Part shown: piece after piece, positions 45,822-55,404 of the stretch
Layout of the letters: each line of letters begins with the position of its first letter
Numbering within the stretch: the stretch's first letter is position 1
DNA from: Pseudoalteromonas sp. DL-6
GTDB taxonomy: Bacteria; Pseudomonadota; Gammaproteobacteria; Enterobacterales; Alteromonadaceae
DNA: 64,000 nt
Assembly: GCF_004328665.1 (NCBI RefSeq)
Contig: NZ_CP019770.1
Span: 1,550,001 to 1,614,000 of the forward strand
Direction of reading: 5' to 3'
Notes under the pieces: model-generated
The model's database searches: none
Seen by the model: the letters and a program-made list of their open reading frames with translations, nothing else
Told to the model about the DNA's origin: nothing
Position numbers and translations under genes: made by a program

Positions 45822-46814
45822 TTAACTTTGACAATTAACCACAACACGACCACGAATTTGGCCCTGCATGAGCTGTTCGGCATTTTCAATAACTTGATCA
45901 AGTGTGATTTCGGTCGAAATTTTATCTAAGTAATCGCTACTAACTAGGGATGCTAAACGATCCCATGCTTCAACACGGTCCGCTTTAGGGCGCATTACGC
46001 TATCAATACCCATCAAAGAAATACCACGTAAAATAAATGGCGCCACAGACGCTGGCAAATCCATACCTTGTGCAAGCCCACAAGCTGTTACTACGCCACC
46101 GTATTTAAGTGAGGCACAAATATTAGCAAGTGTGTGACTACCTACAGAATCAATTGCAGCAGCAAAGCGTTCTTTTTGTAGTGGTTTACCTGGATTTGAA
46201 AACCCATTCCTATCAATTACATTAGTTGCACCTAATGATTTTAAATAGTCAGCTTGTTCCATGCGACCTGTTGCTGCGGTTACTTGATAACCTAGCTGGC
46301 TTAGTAAATAAATAGCAAAACTGCCTACGCCACCATTAGCACCGGTCACTAACACTTCACCTGAGTCAGGTGTGATCCCTTGTTTTTCAAGGGCAATCAC
46401 GCTCAACATTGCCGTATAACCGGCAGTACCAATTTGCATAGCTTGTTTAGCTGATAAGTTGGCGGGTAGGGGAATTAACCAATCACTGCTCAGTGCCGCT
46501 TTTTGGGCTAGGCCACCCCAGTGCTTTTCGCCAACACCAAAACCATTTAAAATAACGTGGTCGCCACTTTTAAATTCAGCACTGTCGCTGCTAGTCACTG
46601 TACCCACTAAATCAATCCCCGGCACCATAGGAAAGCTACGCACAACAGGCCCTTTACCCGTGATGGCTAAGCCATCTTTATAATTTAAGGTACTGTAAAG
46701 CACATCAATTAATACATTTTCGTTTGGCAGATCGTCACTGTTTATGGTGCTTAGGGCTGCACTGTAATTGTCGTCTTGCTTATCTATAACAATAGCTTTA
46801 ATAGAATTGCTCAT
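45822..46814 (-). CDS. acuI: Acrylyl-CoA reductase (NADPH), MDR family
   Basis: AcuI reduces acrylyl-CoA to propionyl-CoA, detoxifying acrylate formed from DMSP or related compounds. The 330-residue zinc-independent medium-chain reductase of the YhdH group has STLNYKDGLAITGKGPVVRSFPMVPGIDLVG, the NADPH fold VTGANGGVGSFAIYLLSQLGY and LMGIDSVMRP. It is preceded by a TetR gene of the AcuR type (49-nt gap) and an operator-like sequence in that gap. No DMSP lyase or dddD gene is adjacent. Confidence 0.9.
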   Translation of the reverse strand: MSNSIKAIVIDKQDDNYSAALSTINSDDLPNENVLIDVLYSTLNYKDGLAITGKGPVVRSFPMVPGIDLVGTVTSSDSAEFKSGDHVILNGFGVGEKHWGGLAQKAALSSDWLIPLPANLSAKQAMQIGTAGYTAMLSVIALEKQGITPDSGEVLVTGANGGVGSFAIYLLSQLGYQVTAATGRMEQADYLKSLGATNVIDRNGFSNPGKPLQKERFAAAIDSVGSHTLANICASLKYGGVVTACGLAQGMDLPASVAPFILRGISLMGIDSVMRPKADRVEAWDRLASLVSSDYLDKISTEITLDQVIENAEQLMQGQIRGRVVVNCQS

Positions 46815-46827
46815 TAGATTTCCTTTT

Positions 46828-46841
46828 AGACCGATCGTCTT
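46828..46841. promoter_or_regulatory. AcuR-like operator before acuI
   Basis: TTAGACCGATCGTCTTT around 46827-46842 is a near-palindrome centred on CGATCG. It shares AGACCGATCG with the site upstream of acuR and lies 14 nt before the acuI start. Confidence 0.6.
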
Positions 46842-46863
46842 TAAATTAGTAATAAAAAATGCA

Positions 46864-47499
46864 TTAACTGAGTAATGCGCGTAAAAACATTTCTGTGTAT
46901 AAAGTAAGTGGCTTACTTGATTGGGTTAGTTTAGCTCGCATTACTGCGCCTTCCCAACCCACCCAAAAATATTCACTCATTTGTTCGGTATTAATGTGTG
47001 GATTAATAGTTTGTTGCTGCTGGGCTAAATCTAAACATCGTTTTAATTGTTGTTGCCAAGCGATGTAGCTTTGCATTAAACGAGTTTTAAAGTCGTCACT
47101 TAAATGATTAAGCTCTTGATTTAAGTTACCCACCAAGCACCCGCGTTTGTAATCATACTTTTGCATTCCAGCAATTGCGCTTTGGGTGAAATTAACAATG
47201 CGCTCAAGTGCGGGGACTTCAGATTGCTCTAGGTAAAATTTAAGTTTATTTATAAAAAAATCGTCGTAGGCATCAACAAGAGCCAAACCATAGGCTTCTT
47301 TACTTTTAAAGTAATGATAAAAAGAGCCTTTGGGAACTTTAGCTTTTTTTAATATGGTGTCGAGCCCTGTGGCACTAAAGCCAAACTCTGTTAAGGTTTC
47401 TAAGCCCACACGAATGAGCAGCGCTTTTGTATCTGCGCTGTCTCTGGCTATTTTTGGTGGGCGGCCACGCCTAGTTGCAACTGCTGGTGTTTTGTTCAT
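46864..47499 (-). CDS. acuR: TetR-family repressor, AcuR type
   Basis: This 211-residue TetR-family repressor begins with a basic RRGRPPK arm and a helix-turn-helix (about 25-70: ETLTEFGFSATGLDTILKKAKVPKGSFYHYFKSKEAYGL) closely similar to AcuR, the acrylate-responsive repressor of acuI. The helical ligand domain follows. It is upstream of acuI on the same strand. Identical operator cores precede both genes, so autorepression is likely. Identity as AcuR rests on the HTH resemblance and the acuI neighbour. Confidence 0.8.
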   Translation of the reverse strand: MNKTPAVATRRGRPPKIARDSADTKALLIRVGLETLTEFGFSATGLDTILKKAKVPKGSFYHYFKSKEAYGLALVDAYDDFFINKLKFYLEQSEVPALERIVNFTQSAIAGMQKYDYKRGCLVGNLNQELNHLSDDFKTRLMQSYIAWQQQLKRCLDLAQQQQTINPHINTEQMSEYFWVGWEGAVMRAKLTQSSKPLTLYTEMFLRALLS

Positions 47500-47506
47500 G
47501 CCTTAT

Positions 47507-47526
47507 ATTAGACCGATCGGTTTTAA
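47507..47526. promoter_or_regulatory. AcuR-like operator before acuR
   Basis: ACCGATCGGT (47512-47521) is a perfect palindrome inside ATTAGACCGATCGGTTTTAA. It lies about 10 nt before the acuR start and shares its core with the acuI site. From here to 47860 the sequence is AT-rich and gene-free, presumably carrying the rmf promoter. Confidence 0.65.
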
Positions 47527-47876
47527 TTAATCAAGCCTTTATTTGGAATGTTTTTAAAACAGCGATGTTAGTTTATTTTTCGATTACAAATTAATTGGGA
47601 ACTTAGGCTAATTTATCGCGTCATATAAATGGTACATAAGTACAAAACCAAAAATTTTTGAGGTGTATGTTTTAGCCATTTTATTGCTGCGATTAAACAA
47701 TAAATCACGCAATAAAAGTTTTTTAATGTTAATTCATTTTTGCATCAGCAGCTTAGTTAAAGTCAAACAAATTAATTGCTTTTACAGTTTGAATTAAACA
47801 TTTTTATTAGCTATTTATTAAATGTAGATGAAATTAATGCTACAAAAATATAAATATAAAGGTGAGGATTTTACCG

Positions 47877-48047
47877 ATGAAGAGACAGAAAAGAGATCGT
47901 TTAGAAAGAGCTCATTCTCAAGGTTTTAAAGCAGGTTTAGCTGGTCGCTCTAAAGAGCACTGCCCTTATCAACAAGTTGATCCTAAGTCTGAGTGGCTTG
48001 GTGGTTGGCGCGAGGCAATAGAAAATCGCAATATGTATAAAACATAA
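47877..48047 (+). CDS. rmf: Ribosome modulation factor
   Basis: Rmf promotes 100S ribosome dimers in stationary phase. The 56-residue protein is the usual size and has KRQKRDRLERAHSQGFKAGL, the conserved AGRSKEHCPYQ and WLGGWREA. The ATG at 47877 is chosen because GGTGAGGA at 47861-47868 lies 8 nt upstream; an in-frame start at 47862 falls in that site. Confidence 0.95.
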   Translation: MKRQKRDRLERAHSQGFKAGLAGRSKEHCPYQQVDPKSEWLGGWREAIENRNMYKT

Positions 48048-48064
48048 ACTCATAACGAATTAAA

Positions 48065-48096
48065 GCAAAAAGGCCTCCAAATGGAGGCCTTTTTGC
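48065..48096. terminator. Bidirectional terminator between rmf and fabA
   Basis: GCAAAAAGGCCTCC and GGAGGCCTTTTTGC form a perfect 14-bp stem with a 4-nt loop. It serves the two convergent genes. Confidence 0.93.
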
Positions 48097-48110
48097 TACG
48101 TGTTTTAAAC

Positions 48111-48626
48111 TTAAAACGCGCTGGTATCTTGGAACAAGCCTACCTTTAAATCTTTTGCTTCGTAGATAACGCGGCCATCTACTTCTACGGTTCCATCAGC
48201 CATACCCATAAACAATTTACGCTTAATAACGCGTTTCATATCGAGACGGTAGGTTACTTTTTTAGCTGTTGGCAATATTTGACCGGTAAATTTAACTTCA
48301 CCTACACCGAGTGCACGACCAAGACCAGGACCACCAGACCAACCTAAGAAAAAGCCCACAAGTTGCCACATAGCATCCAAGCCTAAACACCCCGGCATTA
48401 CAGGGTCGCCTTTAAAGTGGCAGTCGAAAAACCAAAGGCTAGGGTCGATATCTAGCTCTGCAATTATTTGACCTTTACCATGTTCACCACCGTCATCGGT
48501 AATTGAAATGATACGATCCATCATTAACATGTTGTCACTTGGTAAACGACAGTTTCCTTCACCAAACATTTCACCTTGACCACAAAGGATCAAATCTTCT
48601 TTTGTATAGCTATTTTTAGGTTCCAT
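48111..48626 (-). CDS. fabA: 3-hydroxydecanoyl-ACP dehydratase/isomerase
   Basis: FabA dehydrates and isomerises the C10 intermediate, committing it to unsaturated fatty acids. The 171-residue hot-dog protein has [20 protein letters not shown] with active-site His70, and Asp84 in [12 protein letters not shown]. Length equals the E. coli protein (172). A FabR-type palindrome lies 38 bp upstream. Single gene. Confidence 0.97.
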   Translation of the reverse strand: MEPKNSYTKEDLILCGQGEMFGEGNCRLPSDNMLMMDRIISITDDGGEHGKGQIIAELDIDPSLWFFDCHFKGDPVMPGCLGLDAMWQLVGFFLGWSGGPGLGRALGVGEVKFTGQILPTAKKVTYRLDMKRVIKRKLFMGMADGTVEVDGRVIYEAKDLKVGLFQDTSAF

Positions 48627-48660
48627 AACACTTTATCTTTGCTTAGAAATTGCCCCGTAC

Positions 48661-48684
48661 TTTAGCGTACACTTGTACGCTAAA
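48661..48684. promoter_or_regulatory. FabR-type operator upstream of fabA
   Basis: AGCGTACACTTGTACGCT (48664-48681) is a perfect 8+2+8 palindrome that extends by three more pairs to 48661-48684. It closely matches the FabR operator known upstream of fabA and fabB in enterobacteria and vibrios, and lies at promoter distance from the fabA start. Confidence 0.82.
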
Positions 48685-48821
48685 CAACTCGGAGCAGTTA
48701 AAAAATGGTTTAATTATAAGCAATCAGTTAATGCAACTGATTTTAGTATGATTAAACCGCGCAATTACTAACAGAAATCATTATAATTAGGGCTGACTTT
48801 TAATCAGTTTAAAGGAAATTT

Positions 48822-49679
48822 ATGACCCTTTTTGTTAACTCACTCACTGTGATTGATTTTTCTTACTTATGCAATAAACGCGGTGCAGTTGGCGAAAGTT
48901 GGATTGTTGATTTGACTTTACATGGCAAACTAAACGAAGAGTCTATGGTGTTAGACTTTGGCTTAGTTAAAAAGCAAATTAAAGGCATTATTGATGAGTG
49001 TATTGATCACCGTTTAGCTGTTCCTAACAACATAAACGGCAGCATTAACGAATTTGCTGATCACAAAACATTAGATTGTACATTTGCTGATAATAAGCAC
49101 TTAGCAATGAGCGCGCCACATCAAGCATATTGTTTAATAGATACTGATGAAATTACCGTTGAATCAGTGACCGAGTATTTAGTTGCCACCATACTGCCAC
49201 AGCTTCCTGATAATATTGAAAAAATAGAATTGGTGTTAAAGCCTGAGCACAATCAGAGTTTTTATTACCACTATAGTCATGGCCTTAAAAAGCATGATGG
49301 TAATTGCCAGCGTATTATTCATGGCCATCGTTCACAAATAGGTATAAGCCTAGGCGGTATTTCTATGCCTCGTTTGCAAAAACAGTGGGCTGATAAGTGG
49401 CGTGATATTTACTTAGCAACTAGTGAAGATCAAATTACCGCTTCTGAATTAAAACATATCACAGCTAAAAATGATGATGTTTGTTTTGCGTATACTGCAG
49501 CGCAAGGTTATTTTGAAATGGCCATTAGTGAATCACGCTGTGACATTTTACCGATTGATACCACGGTAGAATGTATTGCTGACTACATTGCCAGCCAAGT
49601 GAAATTAGAGCACCCAGAAAAAGACGTTAAAATTACCGCCTACGAAGGCGTTGGTAAGGGGTCGATTAGTTATGCTTAA
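48822..49679 (+). CDS. 6-pyruvoyl-tetrahydropterin synthase / QueD family-like protein
   Basis: This is a 285-residue protein with features of the PTPS/6-carboxy-tetrahydropterin synthase superfamily. The N-terminal half has DFGLVKK (45-51) and IDHR (61-64). The C-terminal half has HYSHGLKKHDGNCQRIIHGH (150-169) with the Cys-x4-His-Gly-His layout close to zinc and catalytic residues of the family, and a late YEG. It seems to contain two incomplete or tandem PTPS folds. Its stop overlaps the M23 peptidase start by 8 nt. Substrate uncertain. Confidence 0.7.
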   Translation: MTLFVNSLTVIDFSYLCNKRGAVGESWIVDLTLHGKLNEESMVLDFGLVKKQIKGIIDECIDHRLAVPNNINGSINEFADHKTLDCTFADNKHLAMSAPHQAYCLIDTDEITVESVTEYLVATILPQLPDNIEKIELVLKPEHNQSFYYHYSHGLKKHDGNCQRIIHGHRSQIGISLGGISMPRLQKQWADKWRDIYLATSEDQITASELKHITAKNDDVCFAYTAAQGYFEMAISESRCDILPIDTTVECIADYIASQVKLEHPEKDVKITAYEGVGKGSISYA

Positions 49680-50490
49680 AACCTTATTAGTTTCGGCGTT
49701 AATCGTATCAACTAGCTTTAGTGCTATGGCGCTTGAGCTAAAAGGGCACTTAACTCAAGGCGGACTAGTAACAGGGCAATTAGAAAACGCTAAGTCGGTG
49801 AGCCTTAATGGTAAGTTGTTAAAGCTTGCAGACAGTGGTCTATTTGTATTTGGTTTTGGCCGAGACGCAAAACCTGTGCATACATTAAGCTGGGTAGATA
49901 ACAGCGGTAAAAGCCACAGGCAAGATTTAGTTATAACTCTTCGCGATTACGATATAGATAAAATTACCGGTGTTGCTAAAAAATATGTATCGCCCCCAAA
50001 AGCAGTAAGTGAACGTATAAGCCGTGAAGCCGTTGCCGTAAGAAAGGCTCGCGCTGTTAACTCTGATTTAGAATACTTTTTACAGCCAGTACTTAGGCCT
50101 GCAAAAGGGCGTATTTCAGGTGTGTATGGTAGCCAACGTTACTTTAATGGCGAACCTCGCAGGCCTCATTTTGGTTTAGATATAGCAAACAAAACAGGTT
50201 CACCTGTGTATGCGCCGATCAGCGGTACCGTAGTATTTGCAGAACCCGATTTATATTACTCAGGTGGCACATTAATTTTAGATCACGGTCATGGGGTTAC
50301 CTCTACTTATATTCATTTAAGCAAGCTTGATGTAAAAGTAGGGCAGAAAATTGAACAAGGTACAAAGGTGGCTGAAATAGGTGCTACTGGCCGTGTAACT
50401 GGCCCGCATTTAGATTGGCGATTTAATTGGCAAGGCGAACGCCTTGACCCTGCATTATTAATGCAAGACACATTAGCAAACAAAAAGTAG
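49672..50490 (+). CDS. M23 family metallopeptidase (LytM-type peptidoglycan hydrolase)
   Basis: This is a secreted peptidoglycan endopeptidase of 272 residues. The ATG at 49672 gives a proper signal peptide (MLKTLLVSALIVSTSFSAMA) and overlaps the preceding stop (ATGCTTAA). The LytM domain lies at about 150-265: RPHFGLDIA (zinc His and Asp), YIHLSKL and GPHLDWRFNW. The last motif reads HxD where HxH is usual. Two more genes sit close, a thioesterase 5 nt downstream and the PTPS-like gene upstream. Confidence 0.88.
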   Translation: MLKTLLVSALIVSTSFSAMALELKGHLTQGGLVTGQLENAKSVSLNGKLLKLADSGLFVFGFGRDAKPVHTLSWVDNSGKSHRQDLVITLRDYDIDKITGVAKKYVSPPKAVSERISREAVAVRKARAVNSDLEYFLQPVLRPAKGRISGVYGSQRYFNGEPRRPHFGLDIANKTGSPVYAPISGTVVFAEPDLYYSGGTLILDHGHGVTSTYIHLSKLDVKVGQKIEQGTKVAEIGATGRVTGPHLDWRFNWQGERLDPALLMQDTLANKK

Positions 50491-50495
50491 AGATT

Positions 50496-50930
50496 ATGAC
50501 TCAAGTAGAGCGCGAAGCCATTATTGCGCAGCGTATAAAAGATTCAACCACCTCGGTGACAAAAGCAGTCTTTCCTGGGCGTACTAACCATCATAATACG
50601 TTATTTGGTGGTGATGCATTAGCATGGATGGATGAGGTTGCTTTTATAGCTGCCACCCGTTTTTGTCGTAAACCATTGGTAACTATTTCATCAGATAGAG
50701 TCGATTTTAAAGAGGCTATTCCGGCAGGTTCATTTGCCGAATTAATCTCAAAAGTGTCGCATGTTGGTAATACCAGCTTAAAGGTAGATGTTGAAATATT
50801 TTTAGAAACCATGCACAAAGATAATAAGCATTCTGCCATTACGGGTAGTTTTACCTTTGTTGCCGTGGATGATAACCACAGGCCAACACCTATCGTGTGT
50901 GACAAAATGCTGCATGGTTTTGAGTTATAA
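50496..50930 (+). CDS. Acyl-CoA thioesterase (YciA-like hot-dog fold)
   Basis: This cytoplasmic acyl-CoA hydrolase has 144 residues. The hot-dog signature is NHHNTLFGGDALAWMDEVAFIAATRF, with the Gly-Gly-Asp active-site region, followed by KVSHVGNTSLKVDVEIF. Acyl-chain preference cannot be seen. It starts 5 nt after the peptidase stop, so it shares the transcript. Confidence 0.88.
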   Translation: MTQVEREAIIAQRIKDSTTSVTKAVFPGRTNHHNTLFGGDALAWMDEVAFIAATRFCRKPLVTISSDRVDFKEAIPAGSFAELISKVSHVGNTSLKVDVEIFLETMHKDNKHSAITGSFTFVAVDDNHRPTPIVCDKMLHGFEL

Positions 50931-50947
50931 CACCTAACAGTAAAAAT

Positions 50948-50980
50948 AATATAAGCACCATGATTGGTGCTTATATTATT
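50948..50980 (+). terminator. Hairpin after the thioesterase gene
   Basis: AATATAAGCACCA and TGGTGCTTATATT form a 13-bp stem with a 4-nt loop 17 nt after the stop. It lacks a clean T tract, so it may be a weak terminator. Confidence 0.55.
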
Positions 50981-51095
50981 AACCATAAAGAACACATCAT
51001 ACTTTATTTATCTAATGGCCAACTTAGCAATTGAATATAATAAAAAGTATTAGTTTTTCAATAAGGAGGGCGTATTAAAGTAATAAATGAGACTA

Positions 51096-51122
51096 ATAAA
51101 AAGGCGTGCAATGCACGCCTTT
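51096..51122 (-). terminator. Terminator of the antiporter operon
   Basis: AAAGGCGTG and CACGCCTTT pair around CAATG, with TTTTTATTAG continuing on the minus strand, 6 nt after the antiporter stop. Confidence 0.88.
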
Positions 51123-51128
51123 AAATAA

Positions 51129-52451
51129 CTATAAAACCATAGCGGCTATCCAGCCAAACACCAATAACGGAATATTAAAGTGGATAAAAGTTGGCACAAC
51201 CGAATCCCAAATATGGTCATGTTGTCCGTCAGCATTAAGTCCTGATGTTGGCCCTAATGTAGAATCAGACGCAGGGGAGCCGGCATCACCTAATGCGCCA
51301 GCAGTACCAACAAGCGCAGCGGTTGCCATTACAGAAAAGTTTAGTTCTAAACATAAAGGCACAAATAAGGTGGCAATTATAGGCACAGTCGAAAATGAAC
51401 TACCTATACCCATAGTTATAAATAAGCCCACTAATAAAATTACAGCGGCTGCTATGGGTTTATTACCGTCAAAAATGGCGGCGCTGCTATGCACTAGGCT
51501 GGCAACATGTCCTGTTTCTTTCATTACCGCTGCAAAACCTTGCGCTGAAATCATAATAAAGCCAATCATTGCCATCATGGCAACACCTTTACTAAATACG
51601 TCGCCGTTTTCTTCCCACTTAACCACACCAAATACACTAAATATAACCACACCAACTAGGCCACCTAATATCATTGAGCCACTGGCATTTTGAGCAATGA
51701 GTGATGCAAGCACTGCAAATAAACCAACCAGCATTACCTTTTTAGGGTTTTCAACATCGGCTTGTTGGCTTTGCACAGTTAATGCTGTGCTTGTGTATTC
51801 ACGTCGTTTTCGATAACTAATAAACAGGGCAATCAACAAGCCAACAAACATACCAATAGCTGGAATGATCATCGCTAGCGGAACACTGGTATTAATAATT
51901 TCAAGGCCATTATCAACCAAGTTTTTATGTAAAATTGAATATAAATAAATACCACCAAAGCCATACGGCAGCACCATGTACGAGGTGGCTAAACCAAAGG
52001 TTAAAATACAAGCAATGGCACGTCTATCTAATCGCAGTTTATTAAACACCACAAGAAGCGGCGGAATTAAAATGGGGATAAAAGCAATATGTACCGGTAC
52101 CAAATTTTGTGATGAAATAGCACAAATCAAAATAATAAAGAGGATAAAGTAGCTTAATACGGTTTCACTAGAACCCGTTTGTGCATTTACTTTGGCGAGT
52201 AACTTAGCGGCTAAAATTCGGGTCAAGCCTGACTTTGAAATCGCAACAGCAAAGGCACCTAACATCGCATAGCTTAAAGCAATTTCGGCGCCCGATGATA
52301 AACCAGAATTAAATGCATCAATACTTTCTTTTAATCCCATGCCAGCGGTTAATCCGGCAACCAGTGCACTTATTGTCATTGCAACAATCACATTTACGCG
52401 GACCAAAGTGAGTCCCAGCATTAAAATAACGCCAATAATAACTGCGTTCAT
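51129..52451 (-). CDS. Na+/H+ antiporter family protein (NhaC/YuiF-like)
   Basis: This is a 440-residue, roughly 12-helix membrane transporter of the ion transporter superfamily. Recognisable stretches are [41 protein letters not shown] and [19 protein letters not shown] near the C-terminus. Related proteins are annotated as Na+/H+ antiporters or amino acid permeases, so substrate is uncertain. Its start overlaps the transglutaminase stop by 4 nt (ATGA), making it the last gene of a five-gene operon. Confidence 0.78.
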   Translation of the reverse strand: MNAVIIGVILMLGLTLVRVNVIVAMTISALVAGLTAGMGLKESIDAFNSGLSSGAEIALSYAMLGAFAVAISKSGLTRILAAKLLAKVNAQTGSSETVLSYFILFIILICAISSQNLVPVHIAFIPILIPPLLVVFNKLRLDRRAIACILTFGLATSYMVLPYGFGGIYLYSILHKNLVDNGLEIINTSVPLAMIIPAIGMFVGLLIALFISYRKRREYTSTALTVQSQQADVENPKKVMLVGLFAVLASLIAQNASGSMILGGLVGVVIFSVFGVVKWEENGDVFSKGVAMMAMIGFIMISAQGFAAVMKETGHVASLVHSSAAIFDGNKPIAAAVILLVGLFITMGIGSSFSTVPIIATLFVPLCLELNFSVMATAALVGTAGALGDAGSPASDSTLGPTSGLNADGQHDHIWDSVVPTFIHFNIPLLVFGWIAAMVL

Positions 52452-54421
52452 AGATTTCTCTGTTTTATAGATTTAATTAATTTTATCAGATCTTTAGCCT
52501 GATTTTTACGTTCTTTGGTAAATGGTTGCCTTGCATAGCGCACTTGCTCAAATAAGTGACAAAAGGCGGTTATTTGTTGCTCTGCATAGGGGGCATGTTG
52601 ACTAATGTGCAGTAAAGTTTGAACTGGCGGGGCATTTTCAGGGTAGTTTATAGCCTGCTTATTAGCCCATTTTAGTAGTTGATAGTACTCGTTTACAAGG
52701 GGAGGTTGTTTGGTGGTAACTTTGGGACGGTTTATATAAATAAAGTAAGCACTAAAACTTAAAATTAAAACAATAATAACCCCTAGCGGTACTAACCAAA
52801 TATAAGTGTTACCAAATAGGGACGCTAATAAATCTTGTTGTTTGTTTTTATCAAACCCCAGCACCCAACTAGACCATTGGTAATCTAGATTTTCTAATTC
52901 AAGGCGAAGCCAGTTTATGGCAGCATAATTACTTAAGCTAACTAAACCAAAATTAATATTATTTTTAAATTCGTCATTTAATGCTGCACTTTGCGATAAA
53001 GAGCCATTTAATCGTTCGGGGGCTACAACCGCTGTAGCATCAAATATTCTCCAGCCTGCATTAGTATAAACCTCAACCCAAGCATGCGCATCGTATTGAC
53101 GAACGGTAATATAGTCATTGCTTTGATTGTACTCGCCGCCTAAATATCCGCTGACTACCCGCGCTGGTACGCCTGCACTTCTAAAAATAAAGGCCGCTGC
53201 ACTGGCATAATGACCACAAAAGCCACGCTTATTGTTAAACATAAATTGATCAAGCGTATCATCGCCGCGCATAGGTGTTGGTGTAAGAGTATAACTGAAG
53301 TTATTTTGCGAAAAATAATCTAGCAGTTTATTAAAAAGCTCATCGGCGTTAGCACTACTGTTTTTTAATTGTTGCGCCAGTTGATAACTTTTTTGGTTAT
53401 TACTCACCGTAAGCGTTTTATAAAAACGCTGCTCTATGTTGTTAAGTTTTTTACTAGATAATGGTTCAGTGCTAACAGAATATTGCAACACTTTCGATTT
53501 ATATTGTTTTTTACGCAGTAAACCCACTGAATTGGAAATTACATTTTCATTGTCACTGTTGGCATAGCCAATCCCATATAACCAATCAGCCATTGCTGGC
53601 TCAGCAATTATTGAGTATTGAGTGGTATTTCCATTGCTGCTATTTTGGCTTGGCAACATCATTGCTTGTTTTAAAAACGAAGATGTTTTCCAAGCTTTAC
53701 CGTCAAATTCATCATGTACAATAGCGCGCCAGTAATAAGGGGTAGAGGGTGAGTTATCATCAAACTTAGCTCTAAAAACCAATTCATCAGAGTTTGATAA
53801 TTTAGCTATATCAAATGGTTCTACTTGTTCAGATAGGCCTGTTTGCGCCATTTTTGGCCCAGGTAATTGCCAAAATGCAGGGAGTTTTGGTAAAAATAAT
53901 AAGAGCACAACAGCCAAAGGAAAAGCCAGCAGCATTATTTTAGCGCTTTGTTTCGATGACAGTTTTAAACTATGACTCGATTCGAGCAAACCGAGTACCG
54001 CAAAGTTTAAAACATACAGTGTGCTAATAATTAAAGTAGTAAAAATAGTTTGGCTAAACAAATACACTGCTGAAAGTGAAAAGAATGTGAGGGTGATGAT
54101 TAATTGATAATGCTGCTTTGTTTTTGCCTGTAGTAATTTAAAAACGCATGACAGCAAAAGCATAGCAACAAACAACACCACGGTATCTTTAAAGCCAATA
54201 CTGCTAAGCATAATAATTAATGCTATTGCAGCGAGTCCGTTTGCGAGCCACGCGTTGGGCTTTTGTTTGTATTTAAGGGTTAAATAAATATTCCAGCCAC
54301 ATAACATGCCAAGCATAATAATAAAGGGCAGGGGCAAGTGCTCTATAAAAAAGCTCACTAACCCTAAGTAAATAAATGACAGAGAAAAATTTATAACGCG
54401 TTGATTTTTGATCTTATTCAT
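52448..54421 (-). CDS. Membrane transglutaminase-like protein (TgpA/DUF3488 type)
   Basis: This 657-residue protein has N-terminal transmembrane helices (about 10-180), a large periplasmic transglutaminase-like domain and a final helix near 555-580. The catalytic triad is visible: Cys402 in [10 protein letters not shown], His446 in DAHAWVEVY and Asp461 in FDATAV. A short cytoplasmic tail has a DUF4129-like character. It forms the classical MoxR-DUF58-transglutaminase module with its upstream neighbours and overlaps DUF58 by 8 nt. Confidence 0.88.
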   Translation of the reverse strand: MNKIKNQRVINFSLSFIYLGLVSFFIEHLPLPFIIMLGMLCGWNIYLTLKYKQKPNAWLANGLAAIALIIMLSSIGFKDTVVLFVAMLLLSCVFKLLQAKTKQHYQLIITLTFFSLSAVYLFSQTIFTTLIISTLYVLNFAVLGLLESSHSLKLSSKQSAKIMLLAFPLAVVLLLFLPKLPAFWQLPGPKMAQTGLSEQVEPFDIAKLSNSDELVFRAKFDDNSPSTPYYWRAIVHDEFDGKAWKTSSFLKQAMMLPSQNSSNGNTTQYSIIAEPAMADWLYGIGYANSDNENVISNSVGLLRKKQYKSKVLQYSVSTEPLSSKKLNNIEQRFYKTLTVSNNQKSYQLAQQLKNSSANADELFNKLLDYFSQNNFSYTLTPTPMRGDDTLDQFMFNNKRGFCGHYASAAAFIFRSAGVPARVVSGYLGGEYNQSNDYITVRQYDAHAWVEVYTNAGWRIFDATAVVAPERLNGSLSQSAALNDEFKNNINFGLVSLSNYAAINWLRLELENLDYQWSSWVLGFDKNKQQDLLASLFGNTYIWLVPLGVIIVLILSFSAYFIYINRPKVTTKQPPLVNEYYQLLKWANKQAINYPENAPPVQTLLHISQHAPYAEQQITAFCHLFEQVRYARQPFTKERKNQAKDLIKLIKSIKQRNL

Positions 54422-55400
54422 AATCAGTGCCTACACTACTTAAGGCTTGCAAACAGCGTTGCTGATGAAACTTTCCGGAGCCATTTTCTATGACCTTATT
54501 GGGCAATTTCAACGAGTATTTAATGTCGCTTTCAAACGCTTGGCATACTAGATAACACAACTGCCCTAAGCGTTGCTCGGTATCGCCAGTCATTAAATTA
54601 AAGTCAAATTGTGTCTCGGCAGATTTAAAATCACTAAATTGCTTTACTAATAATTGCTGAGTTTTTGCGTAGTGTTTCCACGAAATTCGCTGCAACCCCA
54701 TTTCTGGCAAATGAGTAATTAAACTTTCAAACTCGTCATCGCCTTGGTGTTTTTCAGCTCCTTCATCATCATTAGCAGTCATTTGGCTTAATTGTTGATT
54801 AAGCGTTTTAATAATTGACGGATAAACATAAACTGCATGACTAGGTTGAATATAACTCCACACACTAACCAAACCAAATGGATAATTGCTGGCAATTTTT
54901 ATTGGTTTTAATGAATAGCGACCGCGATTTAAATAAGGCAATGATAACTGGCATTGTATAGCGTCGGTTTTAACATTAGCTATATAGCAGGTGTGTTCAA
55001 AATTATTTGGATAACTTAAAGTAATTGACTGACATGTGTCGTTTGCTTTTATTAGCCACACTAATTGGGGTGGCTGAGGTGCATAACTCTCAATGGCATA
55101 TTTAAAGCTAACAGTTAATCCTTTTGCGTTGCTATAACCTAACAACAAGGCAAAAATAATAATCACAAACATTAAGTACGCCATAAAAAGAATTAAATTG
55201 TTCTGGTAGTTAATCCCCATTACAAAGTTTAATAGCGCAACTATCGTAAAATATACACCCAGTGTGGAAGGCAAAACATAAATAGTATTATGCGTTAAAG
55301 TGATGCTATTTTTTTTGTGCTTATTTTTTAATAAGGCCGTTAAAATTGCACTTTTTATAGCATGGATAAAAGTAGGGCGTTTTATTTTAAAAATACCCAT
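54414..55400 (-). CDS. DUF58 domain protein
   Basis: This 328-residue protein has two membrane helices (about 46-90) and a C-terminal vWA-like DUF58 domain with EFESLITHLPEMGLQRISWKHYAKTQQLLVKQF, the family core. DUF58 proteins work with MoxR ATPases and transglutaminase proteins, possibly in envelope protein assembly. It begins 4 nt after MoxR and overlaps the transglutaminase gene by 8 nt. Confidence 0.87.
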   Translation of the reverse strand: MGIFKIKRPTFIHAIKSAILTALLKNKHKKNSITLTHNTIYVLPSTLGVYFTIVALLNFVMGINYQNNLILFMAYLMFVIIIFALLLGYSNAKGLTVSFKYAIESYAPQPPQLVWLIKANDTCQSITLSYPNNFEHTCYIANVKTDAIQCQLSLPYLNRGRYSLKPIKIASNYPFGLVSVWSYIQPSHAVYVYPSIIKTLNQQLSQMTANDDEGAEKHQGDDEFESLITHLPEMGLQRISWKHYAKTQQLLVKQFSDFKSAETQFDFNLMTGDTEQRLGQLCYLVCQAFESDIKYSLKLPNKVIENGSGKFHQQRCLQALSSVGTDYE

Positions 55401-55404
55401 TGGT

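Noticed and set aside
47862..47876. Upstream start for rmf
   Set aside because: It falls within the GGTGAGGA ribosome-binding site of the ATG at 47877 and would give an atypical N-terminus.
51106..51693. 195-codon plus-strand frame opposite the antiporter gene
   Set aside because: It is antisense to a conserved membrane protein and rich in Thr, Pro and Ala from complement bias; no family resemblance.
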